Shown piece by piece: positions 15,791 through 23,477 of a stretch of DNA of 40,890 nucleotides; the first letter of the stretch is position 1; the number at the start of each line of letters is the position of its first letter. Made by a program: the position numbers and the translations under genes. Source of the stretch: Candidatus Equimonas faecalis (GTDB lineage: Bacteria; Bacteroidota; Bacteroidia; Bacteroidales; Bacteroidaceae); the NCBI GenBank assembly GCA_018066245.1, contig JAGHRT010000012.1, positions 1-40,890 on the forward strand, given 5' to 3'. Under the pieces are notes generated by a model. It did no database searches. It was not told the origin of the DNA and saw only the letters and a program-made list of their open reading frames with translations.

Positions 15791-16761
15791 AACTTTTTGC
15801 CACAATGTTAGAGTATCCTCAAAATACAGAAGAACTGAACATCATGCGCGCTTTATTAAGCGACCAACAATTTGCCAATGCCCAATCAGCCGTCGCACGT
15901 GTAGAGACGGATAATGGAGGGCTCTCACCCACCAGTGTTTGGAATATGACGGACTGGCTCATTGAGGAAATGAAAAGAACAATCCCAGACAGACGCTATG
16001 CTTTCGTTGAAAGTCTGTACCAAATGCTGGTGAATCATCTTCAACAAAACGCAAAAAGAAGTGATGCGGAGCGCTCAGCCATTGTCATAATGTATATCTT
16101 CGCGCTTCGCCTCGTAAAGGCAGACTGGCATATAGAAGGGCATCCTAACAGAGACATTTTAGAAAAGATTTGCAAACTCATTTCTGAGAAGACAAAATGT
16201 AATAAGGAGCTTCAAGAAATGCTCATCACGCTTCATCAAAAAATTGACATTGAAGGGGACGAGGAAGAGCAACGTGGGCATTATGTTGAGATGGGTGTAA
16301 ACCTTCTGGCCAATGATGCCACTTGGCAAGAAAAATTAAGAGGATACATCAACATCTATCTGGATCGGGCTGACAAGGCGGATATTATTGACCGACATTG
16401 CGTGGATGCGTTTGCAAAAGTATGGCAGAATATCATCGAGGATCCTATTCTTATGAATGAGATGAAGGAACACACACTTAATGTTCCCTATAATCTTAAA
16501 CTTATTTACAATATCTTTGGCCTTTTGATACCAGGATTTTACAAGCCGAAAACCTCCACAAAGAAGTTATCAGAAACAATAGGTGTCTATACCGACAATG
16601 CCGGGCGTAAGAAAAGCCATTCTAATGATTACTTCAATAGAAGGATAATTGAGAAACTGGCTACACATCCGCTGTCAGCAATAAAGACAGAGTATATGTT
16701 TAACCACATTGACAAGTTAATTAAAGATTCACTCGGGCGCAAAGAAAATACTCAAGATTAG
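15775..16761 (+). CDS. Unrecognised helical protein, 328 aa
   Basis: I do not recognise this protein. It is mostly alpha-helical and charged, without signal peptide or membrane segment. Features seen are a tryptophan-containing NMTDWLIEEMKR helix near residue 60, a SERSAIVIMYIFALRLVKADWH helix near 105, and a basic C-terminal third (YKPKTSTKKLSETIG, GRKKSHSNDYFNRR). It stands alone between the minus-strand mobile module and another unrecognised gene at 17213, both on the plus strand. A two-gene accessory or defence unit is possible but not shown. An inverted repeat covers the start codon. Confidence 0.7.
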   Translation: MKFICQLFATMLEYPQNTEELNIMRALLSDQQFANAQSAVARVETDNGGLSPTSVWNMTDWLIEEMKRTIPDRRYAFVESLYQMLVNHLQQNAKRSDAERSAIVIMYIFALRLVKADWHIEGHPNRDILEKICKLISEKTKCNKELQEMLITLHQKIDIEGDEEEQRGHYVEMGVNLLANDATWQEKLRGYINIYLDRADKADIIDRHCVDAFAKVWQNIIEDPILMNEMKEHTLNVPYNLKLIYNIFGLLIPGFYKPKTSTKKLSETIGVYTDNAGRKKSHSNDYFNRRIIEKLATHPLSAIKTEYMFNHIDKLIKDSLGRKENTQD

Positions 16762-17212
16762 GTTATTGCCAATTTATATTAAAGAAAGCTTGGAACAATC
16801 GGCGATACAAGGCACGATGCCTTGCTAACTGGAAGAAGGCCTCTCTCCCCGCACTCCCCGATAGGGAGAGAGCTTAAAAGAAATTATTTTCAGAAATAAT
16901 TCTGTTTTATAAATTCCTAGATTCCGAACTTTCTAATTTTACCCATTTTCATTTTATGCATTGGCAATTTTGATGGATTTTCCGTCGGAAGATTGTCTGC
17001 TCGCATTGCCGGTATGTGCAGCGTCTGCTCGTTGAAAGATTCGTATTCATAAGAGATAGCGCAGCATATACCAAGGGTGTAGCCCACAATCTTACGACAT
17101 TTTTTATTAAATAAATATCCAAGCGCAGGCGATTGCCGAAGCGTGAATAAGTTTATATAGTTTTTACATTTTTCTTCCATTCATACCCAAACGACAAGAC
17201 ACTACAAGACAA
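16762..17212. other. 451-base spacer between the two unrecognised genes
   Basis: The stretch contains a short hairpin (AAGGCA-CGA-TGCCTT at about 16808-16823), a CTCTCTCCCC...GGGAGAGAG palindrome (about 16840-16872) of a kind also present inside the nucleotidyltransferase gene, an AATTATTT/AAATAATT hairpin (about 16882-16904) that may end transcription, and a few octamer-like words (AATTCCTA, GATTCCGA) at 16913-16940. A minus-strand 87-codon frame exists at 16917-17180, but I saw no family features in it. Confidence 0.5.
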
Positions 17213-18235
17213 ATGAAATTTGAAGTGTACAACTATCAGTGTAGCCCGGCCGAGATAAACTCGGGCGGAATGTTTACGGAAAGTGACCGGCAATACAGGG
17301 AAGAAGCCCTTCAAGCCATGGAGAATCACCTGAATATCATAGATGACATTTTCACGGCAGAAGATCTTACATACCCCGTTGGCACAGAGGACTGCACTAT
17401 TTTCAAACAAGGCAAAGACATATATCTTCTGCGCCCTAAGCCCTCACCTACTCAAATTCTGCTAAATGGCAAGAAAGGTCCTACCTTATGCCACTCGCGT
17501 ATGCTCTATGCCCAAGCGGGCATCTATGTTATCAGCGTACAAAATGAAACTGTTCTCTACGGCGAGAGAGAATGGAAACGCATAGGACACCGCAATCAGC
17601 CCACTTGCCTCGCAGTGCTTATCAATAGAACCGGAAAACAACTGCTGCTGGTAGAGACACACAAGGCTTTCAGAAGCACAACAACGGTAAGCCGTATTTT
17701 TGAACACGCTCTTTCAAAGTTACTGGCCCAACACAAATTGCTGATAAGTTTTAAGCCTCACTACAGTACAAACAGTTTCTGGGAGCACATTAGCAATAAC
17801 CGAAAAAGAGGTGTCCTACCCAAGAAGATCAAATTCCACTTTGACTATCCTAATATGGCAGAGGATAGCAAACTGCTCGCTGGGTTCTTCAAAAAATTCG
17901 GAACCGACTTGAATGCTGCATCTGAATATATGATACAAGGGCAAAACAAACAAAACCTTAACATTGATGACCAAAACCGCAATAAGGATCTCGAATCTCT
18001 TATTGCTTATTGTGCGAATACGGGTAACACTGTGAAAGTCTGGAATTCAGATGAGTCGAGTTGTACTTTTAGTGCAAAGACTCAAGGCACAAGTATGCTG
18101 AACGCATCAAATAAAATGCAGAAAGGATTTACGCAACTTGTTGAAGGTGTAAACACGCCCTCCTTATTAGGTTTTCAAAATGACGACAAGTCCCTCGGAG
18201 ATGAAATTGCTGAATGGTCAAACAGTTTGAAATAA
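17213..18235 (+). CDS. Unrecognised protein, 340 aa
   Basis: Not recognised. The N-terminal half is mixed alpha/beta (EVYNYQCSPAEINSGG, DCTIFKQGKDIYLLRPKPS, YVISVQNETVLYGEREWKRIG), the middle has LLLVETHKAFRSTTTVSRIFEHALSKLLAQ, and the C-terminal third is polar and repetitive in N, Q and D (QGQNKQNLNIDDQNRNKDLES). No membrane segment or signal peptide is visible. It lies 451 bases after the other unknown gene, with the deacetylase gene 49 bases downstream. The layout would fit an accessory gene pair inserted into the polysaccharide locus; there is no direct evidence for a function. Confidence 0.7.
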   Translation: MKFEVYNYQCSPAEINSGGMFTESDRQYREEALQAMENHLNIIDDIFTAEDLTYPVGTEDCTIFKQGKDIYLLRPKPSPTQILLNGKKGPTLCHSRMLYAQAGIYVISVQNETVLYGEREWKRIGHRNQPTCLAVLINRTGKQLLLVETHKAFRSTTTVSRIFEHALSKLLAQHKLLISFKPHYSTNSFWEHISNNRKRGVLPKKIKFHFDYPNMAEDSKLLAGFFKKFGTDLNAASEYMIQGQNKQNLNIDDQNRNKDLESLIAYCANTGNTVKVWNSDESSCTFSAKTQGTSMLNASNKMQKGFTQLVEGVNTPSLLGFQNDDKSLGDEIAEWSNSLK

Positions 18236-18284
18236 CAACAATGGCAGTGTTCACCCCATTCACCATTACAATAACAACAAACAA

Positions 18285-19163
18285 ATGAACATCCTTACCT
18301 TTGACATTGAAGAGTGGTATTTGGAAAAACATAACCACAATAACAGATCTGAGAAATATAAAGAGTTTGACCAGTACCTGGACAATATTCTTTCCATCCT
18401 CGACGAACGGCATCTTAAAGGAACCTTCTTCTGCGTGGGAGGTATGGCGCGTGAATACCCGGAAGTGGTGCGGCGCATCGCTGACGCTGGCCATGAGATT
18501 GGATGCCACTCCAACACTCACACCTGGCTTAATAAGATGACGCAACAGGAGTGCTTAGAAGACACCCGTGCTGCCGTGGATTCTCTGGAGCAATGCATCG
18601 GGCAGAAGATAAAGAGTTACCGTGCCCCCGCTTTCTCCATCGGTGAAAACAACAAATGGGCTTTCGAGGTATTGGCAGAATGTGGTATAGAACGTGATGC
18701 CAGTATCTTCCCCGCAGCACGTGACTTCGGAGGATTCCCCCACTTCGGTCATAAGACACCCGTACTCGTGCACTACAATGGTATTGAGATGAAGGAGTTC
18801 CCCATTTGCATGGCCCGCCTTCTCGGTAAGGACATTGCCTATTCCGGTGGCGGATATTTCCGTTTCTTCCCTTTGTGGTATGTAGAAAAGGAAATGGCAA
18901 AAGGCAACTACTCCATGACCTACTTCCACATCGGAGACCTCCTTCCCGAGACTAACGGCGTAATGTCCCGAGAAGACTACGAAGCCTATTTCAAAGAGCC
19001 CGGCACTCTCCTCAACAGATACAAGCGTTTCATCAAGTCCAACCTCGGAAAGAAAGGTGCCATGAAGAAACTCTCCTCCATACTCCACTCCCACGACTTC
19101 GTAAATTTAGAAGAAGTGGATAAAATGATCGAGTGGGATAAGGTGGGGAAGGTGGAGATGTAA
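18285..19163 (+). CDS. Polysaccharide deacetylase (NodB / CE4 family)
   Basis: A 292-aa NodB-homology deacetylase. ILTFDIEEWY at the N-terminus supplies the catalytic Asp and resembles the TFD(V/I)E form of the PEP-CTERM-associated subgroup. The metal-binding HSNTH is at residues 75-79 and YRAPAFS at about 112-118. The C-terminal extension (YSGGGYFRFFPLWYV, YFHIGDL) also fits that subgroup. It removes N-acetyl groups from amino sugars. No signal peptide is evident, so it may act on a lipid-linked precursor in the cytoplasm. It resumes the plus-strand polysaccharide cluster. Confidence 0.93.
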   Translation: MNILTFDIEEWYLEKHNHNNRSEKYKEFDQYLDNILSILDERHLKGTFFCVGGMAREYPEVVRRIADAGHEIGCHSNTHTWLNKMTQQECLEDTRAAVDSLEQCIGQKIKSYRAPAFSIGENNKWAFEVLAECGIERDASIFPAARDFGGFPHFGHKTPVLVHYNGIEMKEFPICMARLLGKDIAYSGGGYFRFFPLWYVEKEMAKGNYSMTYFHIGDLLPETNGVMSREDYEAYFKEPGTLLNRYKRFIKSNLGKKGAMKKLSSILHSHDFVNLEEVDKMIEWDKVGKVEM

Positions 19164-19169
19164 ATTGGG

Positions 19170-19273
19170 GTTATAGGTTCTTGGTGATGGGTGATGGGTT
19201 CTTGGTTCTTAACTAAAATCCTAGTTCCAGGTTCCATAACCCAGAATCCATAAACTATAACCGAAAAATTATG
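19170..19273. repeat. Heptanucleotide array before four-helix-bundle gene 3
   Basis: The spacer between the deacetylase and the next gene reads in steps of seven: GGTTATA, GGTTCTT, GGTGATG (twice), GGTTCTT (twice), then the complement-type words ATCCTAG, TTCCAGG, TTCCATA, ACCCAGA, ATCCATA and AACTATA up to the ATG at 19271. G-rich words come first and C-rich words second, as in the array at 6243-6659. Confidence 0.88.
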
Positions 19274-19729
19274 GCATACGAAAAGAGACAACAAAATAAG
19301 CAGACTTCCCAAGCATATAAACCGAAGCGTGGAGCATTGAAACCTCTAATGACAGAAGAGAGCAAGCAGAAAGCGACCATACATGAGTTGTCTTATGACT
19401 TTGGTTGCAGAATGACTCGCTTATATCAATATCTCACCGAGGATGCTGATTATAAAGAGTTCATTATGAGTAAACAGATTTATCGTTCAGGGACTTCGGT
19501 GGGTGCTAACGTCCGTGAATCTAAACATGCTCAGTCAGATGCGGACTTCCTCAGCAAAATGTCAATTGCCAGCAAAGAGGCTGACGAGACGGATTACTGG
19601 TTAAACATGCTTCATGACAATGGTTATATTAATGACGAGCAATTCTTGTCTCTCAACAATGATTGCCAACGTGTAATTCGCGTGTTAATCTCTATAGTTA
19701 AGACTTGTTCTCAAAAAGCAAAGAAGTAA
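19271..19729 (+). CDS. Four-helix-bundle protein 3
   Basis: A 152-aa paralogue of the gene at 12830. After a basic 20-residue tail rich in K and Q come LKPLMTEE, DFGCRMTRLYQYL, the core SGTSVGANVRESKHAQSDADFLSKMSIASKEADETDYWLNML and a final helix, matching the four-helix-bundle family. Its stop shares a base with the next gene's ATG (TAATG at 19727-19731), so the nucleotidyltransferase is translationally coupled to it. An array lies directly before it, and further array units appear inside the following gene. Confidence 0.87.
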   Translation: MAYEKRQQNKQTSQAYKPKRGALKPLMTEESKQKATIHELSYDFGCRMTRLYQYLTEDADYKEFIMSKQIYRSGTSVGANVRESKHAQSDADFLSKMSIASKEADETDYWLNMLHDNGYINDEQFLSLNNDCQRVIRVLISIVKTCSQKAKK

Positions 19730-21072
19730 TGGAACAACTTTTTTTTGAATTAATACGAGTGGCTCTGGGCTCACAAGATACACTATCGAGGGTACCTTCC
19801 TCTAAGGAATGGAAACAACTCTACGATATGTCTAAAAAACAATCCCTCGTAGGTATCTGCTTCGCCGGCTTGCAGAAGTTATTCAACTTAGACCACCAAG
19901 AACCGAGCACCAATAACCCACAATCGGATTCAACCCAGAACCCAGAACTCATAACCCAGAACCTCAACGAAGACCTCTATTATAAATGGATGGGGATGAG
20001 CGCGAAGATTCAACACAGAAATGATGTGGTGAATAGACAGTGCGTGGAACTGCAAAAGAGATTGAGGGAAGATGGATTCAGGTCGTGTATATTGAAGGGG
20101 CAAGGGGTTGCGAAATGGTATAAGGAGACCCTCCCGACCTCCCTTAAAGGGAGGAGCTCTGATAGGGACAAAGAAGATGATGACACGCTCTGTAAGTCTC
20201 CCTTAAAAGGAGAGGACTTGATTGACCTAAGCAAGTTTAGACAGTCAGGGGATATTGATGTGTGGGTGGAAGGCTCTCGTGAGGAGATTCTCGCGTATAT
20301 AAATAAAATATGTCCGACGGAGGAGGTGGGAGAACTGCACGCTCAGTTCCACGTGTTTAAGAATACGGAGGTGGAGGTTCACTTCACTCCGTCGATTCTT
20401 TCCAATAAGAAAGCGAATAAACGGTTGCAGGAATGGTTTGAGGGGATGAAGGAAGGGGCCTTTGGGAACGAAAACGAAAGGGCCTGCGGCCACGAAAACG
20501 AAAACGAAAACTCTTTGTCTTTAACCCATAACCAAGAACCCATAACCCATAACCAAGAACCAAGAATCCATAACCAAGACCCCATAACCAAGGCCCCCAA
20601 AACCACGGCAGGTGCCGAGGGTTTTATCGTGCCTTCGATTGAGTTTAATTTGGTGTTTCTCTTGCTTCATATCTTCCGCCATTATCTTTATGAGGGCGTG
20701 GGGATGCGGCAGTTGATGGATTATTACTTCGTTCTGCGCCATTCTGATGTTTCGCCGCGTGAAGAGGCGATGAGGGTTTTGTGTAACTTGAAGGTGGATT
20801 CCTTCGCCGGTGCCTTGATGGATGTGCTGCACACCATCTTCGGATTGGAGGAGGAATATATGCTCTGCACGCCCGACAAGAAGCGCGGAAAGCGTCTCCT
20901 CGACATCGTACTCGAAGGCGGTAACTTCGGACATTCCACAGAGAAATACAAAATCACGGGATGGGACAAGCCCCTCTCCCGCCTCAGCCGTTACCTGCGC
21001 CGTAATTGGTATATGGTGTGGGATTACCCTGGGGAAGTTTTGTCACATATGGTGGGGAAGGTAGTGAAGTGA
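19729..21072 (+). CDS. Nucleotidyltransferase (NTP_transf_5-like) carrying repeat-derived insertions
   Basis: Starting at 19729, coupled to the upstream stop, the protein is 447 aa. The nucleotidyltransferase core shows CILKGQGVAKWYK, then SGDIDVWVEG with the catalytic Asp pair, and a second half with FNLVFLLLHIFRHYLYEGVGMRQLMDYY, all typical of the uncharacterised NTP_transf_5 family found in Bacteroidales capsule loci. Three stretches look foreign: a heptamer-derived DHQEPSTNNPQS...ITQNLNED segment, a segment made from CTCCCTTAAAGGGAG-type palindromes just before GDIDVWV, and a hexamer plus heptamer segment (NENERACGHENENEN, HNQEPITHNQEP). All keep the frame. Function in the pathway is unknown. 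Confidence 0.85.
   Translation: MEQLFFELIRVALGSQDTLSRVPSSKEWKQLYDMSKKQSLVGICFAGLQKLFNLDHQEPSTNNPQSDSTQNPELITQNLNEDLYYKWMGMSAKIQHRNDVVNRQCVELQKRLREDGFRSCILKGQGVAKWYKETLPTSLKGRSSDRDKEDDDTLCKSPLKGEDLIDLSKFRQSGDIDVWVEGSREEILAYINKICPTEEVGELHAQFHVFKNTEVEVHFTPSILSNKKANKRLQEWFEGMKEGAFGNENERACGHENENENSLSLTHNQEPITHNQEPRIHNQDPITKAPKTTAGAEGFIVPSIEFNLVFLLLHIFRHYLYEGVGMRQLMDYYFVLRHSDVSPREEAMRVLCNLKVDSFAGALMDVLHTIFGLEEEYMLCTPDKKRGKRLLDIVLEGGNFGHSTEKYKITGWDKPLSRLSRYLRRNWYMVWDYPGEVLSHMVGKVVK
19890..20612. repeat. Repeat insertions inside the nucleotidyltransferase gene
   Basis: Three in-frame tracts. About 19893-19978: heptamers such as AGCACCA, CCCAGAA, CTCATAA. About 20128-20222: two palindromic elements, CTCCCTTAAAGGGAG and TCTCCCTTAAAAGGAGA, about 60 bases apart. 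About 20464-20606: AACGAA hexamers with a GGGCCTGCGGCC spacer, then heptamers TAACCCA, TAACCAA, GAACCAA. Each encodes low-complexity polar protein (NENE, HNQEP) placed where family members should have loops. The words equal those of intergenic arrays elsewhere in the window. Confidence 0.88.
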
Positions 21073-21150
21073 CGAAAACTAAAACGAAAACTAAAACTAA
21101 AACTATAATGAAAACTATAACGAAAGCTATAACGAAAATAGAAAATAAAA
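21073..21150. repeat. Hexanucleotide array after the nucleotidyltransferase gene
   Basis: Words AAAACG, AAAACT, ATAACG and AAAATA repeat in steps of six immediately after the stop. A related but less regular set (ACGATGA, ATGAACG, AAACGAT, then ATGTAGCA words) fills 21310-21415. No gene was seen in the 21073-21555 spacer. Confidence 0.75.
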
Positions 21151-21271
21151 CTTTGTGGCTATAGCTCTCTGCGCTCACTCTTCCTGCTGAAGAACTGACG
21201 AAACTGAAAAACGAGTTTTTCCTTTCGTCCGTTCCTCATCGGACGGGACTGTACCAGTCCCTGCCACAAAG
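21151..21271. ncRNA. Candidate structured RNA or REP-like element with three hairpins in a closing stem
   Basis: CTTTGTGGC (21151-21159) pairs with GCCACAAAG (21263-21271). Between them are three hairpins in a row: GAAAAAC/GTTTTTC (21206-21221, loop GA), CGTCCG/CGGACG (21226-21245) and GGACTG/CAGTCC (21246-21260, loop TAC). The 121-base unit could be a small RNA, an mRNA leader of the GNAT gene or a dispersed palindromic DNA repeat. Only pairing by eye supports it; no promoter was found directly before it. Confidence 0.45.
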
Positions 21272-21522
21272 AGACAAAGTTTCGCATATAAAACCCTGCG
21301 GGAAATAATGTGAGGATGAGACGATGATTCGATGAGATAATAAACGATGAACGATGAGAAGATGAACGAAAACGATAACGAAGAGAAAACGAAATGTAGC
21401 AATGTAGCAAATGTAGGGGAAAAAAGTAAGAAATACATACGAAAATGATAAAGTGTTTGTCTCACAAACAATTTTTACATCATATTTTCATTCTGAAGCT
21501 TGGGTGTGTGAGGGGAAATGTG

Positions 21523-21530
21523 TAAATTTG
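21523..21530 (+). promoter_or_regulatory. Bacteroidales -7 promoter element before the GNAT gene
   Basis: TAAATTTG fits the TAnnTTTG consensus and lies 25 bases before the ATG at 21556. A weak -33-like TTGG occurs at 21500-21503, 19 bases upstream. It probably drives the GNAT and ATP-grasp genes. Confidence 0.55.
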
Positions 21531-21555
21531 CGTACGATTATATATTCCATGATTT

Positions 21556-22191
21556 ATGCTTTACGAAATAGCACATATCATTAAAGACAAATGCCATTTC
21601 CTATGGGACACCATTGAATGGGCTAACGCCGAGGTGTTTGCTTGTATGCATCATAAGAAGCTGGGACTTGTTGATGGCATCCTTAAAGGCTGCTCAGAAA
21701 ATTATATCTTGCGGCCGGCCACGCTAAATGACATACCAGAGATGGTGGCGTTCTTCGCGGCACAACCCGAAGAGGCTTTTACCTTTTTCCAACCTCACGA
21801 TTTTGATGAGAAAGGATTAAAGAAGGTGGTCTCCAATAAATCCTTCTTGACCTATTTGGTCCTTGAGGACAGCACCATTGTCGGCTATTTCTTTATGCGT
21901 TCTTTTATCAACAATAAGACGTTTAAAGGATACATGGTGGACTATCGACAGAGAGGTAAGGGTATTGCGAAGTTGATGGGCATTGCGATGAATAAGATTG
22001 CCATTGCGCTCGGACTGAGAATGTATAAAAGCATCTCACCTGACAACCCCGCTTCCATGGCGGTGACAAAGAAAGTAAACGATATAAAAATCATTAAAAC
22101 ATTAAACAACGGAGATATGCTTATTGAATGTACTATCAAGACTGATATTCAGCAAATTACAGGGGGGGGGGCAGCGGCTCCACCTCGTTGA
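21556..22191 (+). CDS. GNAT-family N-acetyltransferase
   Basis: A 211-aa protein with a C-terminal GNAT domain: YILRPATLNDIPEMVAFF opens it, FKGYMVDYRQRGKGIAKLMG is the acetyl-CoA binding loop (RQRGKG), and ISPDNPASMAVTKKV is the final conserved strand-helix. It may acetylate an amino sugar precursor for the nearby pathway. The last residues (TGGGAAAPPR) are encoded across a run of ten G bases at 22162-22171 and by sequence that on the other strand reads like part of another protein, so the original C-terminus was probably replaced just after DIQQI. A change in G number would alter only the last residues. Confidence 0.87.
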   Translation: MLYEIAHIIKDKCHFLWDTIEWANAEVFACMHHKKLGLVDGILKGCSENYILRPATLNDIPEMVAFFAAQPEEAFTFFQPHDFDEKGLKKVVSNKSFLTYLVLEDSTIVGYFFMRSFINNKTFKGYMVDYRQRGKGIAKLMGIAMNKIAIALGLRMYKSISPDNPASMAVTKKVNDIKIIKTLNNGDMLIECTIKTDIQQITGGGAAAPPR

Positions 22192-22258
22192 ATTTGAAAT
22201 AGTTGAACTGTCCATTGGGCTGCATGTTGAACCCATAAAACTTGCAGCCTGATGGAAA
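22162..22258 (-). pseudogene. Antisense coding remnant next to a poly-G run
   Basis: On the minus strand, from about 22258 to the G10 tract, one frame reads FPSGCKFYGFNMQPNGQF and continues with YFKFNEVEPLPP, with the composition of real protein. It has no start or stop of its own and sits between the GNAT gene and the ATP-grasp gene. It looks like a fragment of an unrelated gene left at a junction. I cannot name the family. Confidence 0.35.
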
Positions 22259-23379
22259 AGAAATGTGATATTATTTTAACGTACTGTTGGAATCGTGTTG
22301 GCTATACCATTTTAAGGTCTTATGCCGACCACGGGCTCAAGGTGTGGGCTGCAGACACCAGTAAAAGAAATATATGCAGTATGTCAAAATACTGCGCAGG
22401 ATGCTTTACTTATCCTGACCCATTTAAGGAAGAGGAAGCGTTTATTGCGACTCTCAAACAAAAAGTGGCTGAACTGAAGCCAAAAGTTCTTATGCCTACG
22501 CATGACGAAAGCATCGTTATTATGAGACATAAGGATGAATTTCCACCCGAGCTCATCATTCCATACGACAGCGCAGAAAAACTTCTCCAACTCTCCAACA
22601 AAGCCGAAGCGACTGAAATAGCACGCCAAGCCGGTGTGCCCATTCCGGATGTATATCAGACGGCGGAAGAAGTCAAAGATTACCCTGTCGTTTTCAAGAC
22701 TGTCATCGGAAATTCGGCCAAAGGTGTATATTTCCCCAAAAGCAAAGATGAACTTCTTGCCTTGATGGAAAAGCACAAAGATGAAGAAACATTGCTTCAA
22801 GAGTGGATTGGCGGCACAGACTATAGCGTGGACTGTGTACGATGGGACGGTTTCTGGAAGTCGTCGGTATATCACGCATTGGTGACAAAGACCGATGGCG
22901 GTGGTACCACGACACAACGCGAAATCGTTGAAGCACCCGAATTAGAAAAATATGCAAAGATGATGCTTGACAGTGTTGATTTTCATGGGGTCTGCGGACT
23001 TGATTTCCGCTACGACCCAGCGAACGGGAAAATAGCCTTCATTGAGGTGAACGCCCGTTTCACTGGAGGCCTGGCTACACCTGTCGCTGCAGGCTTTAAT
23101 ATTCCCTGGGCATTATACAAACTGGCTACAGAGGGTCATTATGATGAACCTTGTGATGCTCGTGTTGGAACCAAGACAAAATGGATCCTTGGCGATGTCA
23201 TAACAATCGTTGGACGCGTTGTTAAGTTTAAGTTCAACAAATCTGAGATGAAACAAGTATTAAAATTCCGAGGCTTTGACGCTTTCGATGATTTCAGAAA
23301 AGAAGACAAACGTGCCATCCTCGGCGAAATGAGTTACTATTTCGGGAAATTAGTGAAGAATGGAAAGTTGAATCCATAG
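22252..23379 (+). CDS. ATP-grasp ligase
   Basis: A 375-aa ATP-grasp enzyme. Residues 1-110 form the preATP-grasp domain (DIILTYCWNRVGYTILRSYAD, LMPTHDESIVIM). The ATP-binding loop is YPVVFKTVIGNSAKGVYF, and the metal site lies in LDFRYDPANGKIAFIEVNARFTGG. It resembles carbamoyl-phosphate-synthase-like and biotin-carboxylase-like ligases seen in capsule loci. It differs from the ATP-grasp gene at 5094, so the locus has two. Ligating an amino acid or other acid to the polymer is a reasonable but unproven role. No C-terminal membrane segment is seen. Confidence 0.88.
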   Translation: MEKKCDIILTYCWNRVGYTILRSYADHGLKVWAADTSKRNICSMSKYCAGCFTYPDPFKEEEAFIATLKQKVAELKPKVLMPTHDESIVIMRHKDEFPPELIIPYDSAEKLLQLSNKAEATEIARQAGVPIPDVYQTAEEVKDYPVVFKTVIGNSAKGVYFPKSKDELLALMEKHKDEETLLQEWIGGTDYSVDCVRWDGFWKSSVYHALVTKTDGGGTTTQREIVEAPELEKYAKMMLDSVDFHGVCGLDFRYDPANGKIAFIEVNARFTGGLATPVAAGFNIPWALYKLATEGHYDEPCDARVGTKTKWILGDVITIVGRVVKFKFNKSEMKQVLKFRGFDAFDDFRKEDKRAILGEMSYYFGKLVKNGKLNP

Positions 23380-23452
23380 GTTGAGGACGATAACCTTAAC
23401 GATAATGCTAACTTTGGGGATTCGCCTAACGTAAACGACCGTGAATTAACCA

Positions 23453-23460
23453 TAAATTTG
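23453..23460 (+). promoter_or_regulatory. Bacteroidales -7 promoter element before the poly-G gene
   Basis: TAAATTTG fits TAnnTTTG and lies 17 bases before the ATG at 23478. No clear TTTG at -33 was seen, so activity is uncertain. Confidence 0.4.
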
Positions 23461-23477
23461 ACGTAAATATTATTTCT

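Noticed and set aside
16917..17180. Minus-strand 87-codon frame
   Set aside because: No family resemblance, and part of its coding is octamer-like repeat sequence. Probably chance.
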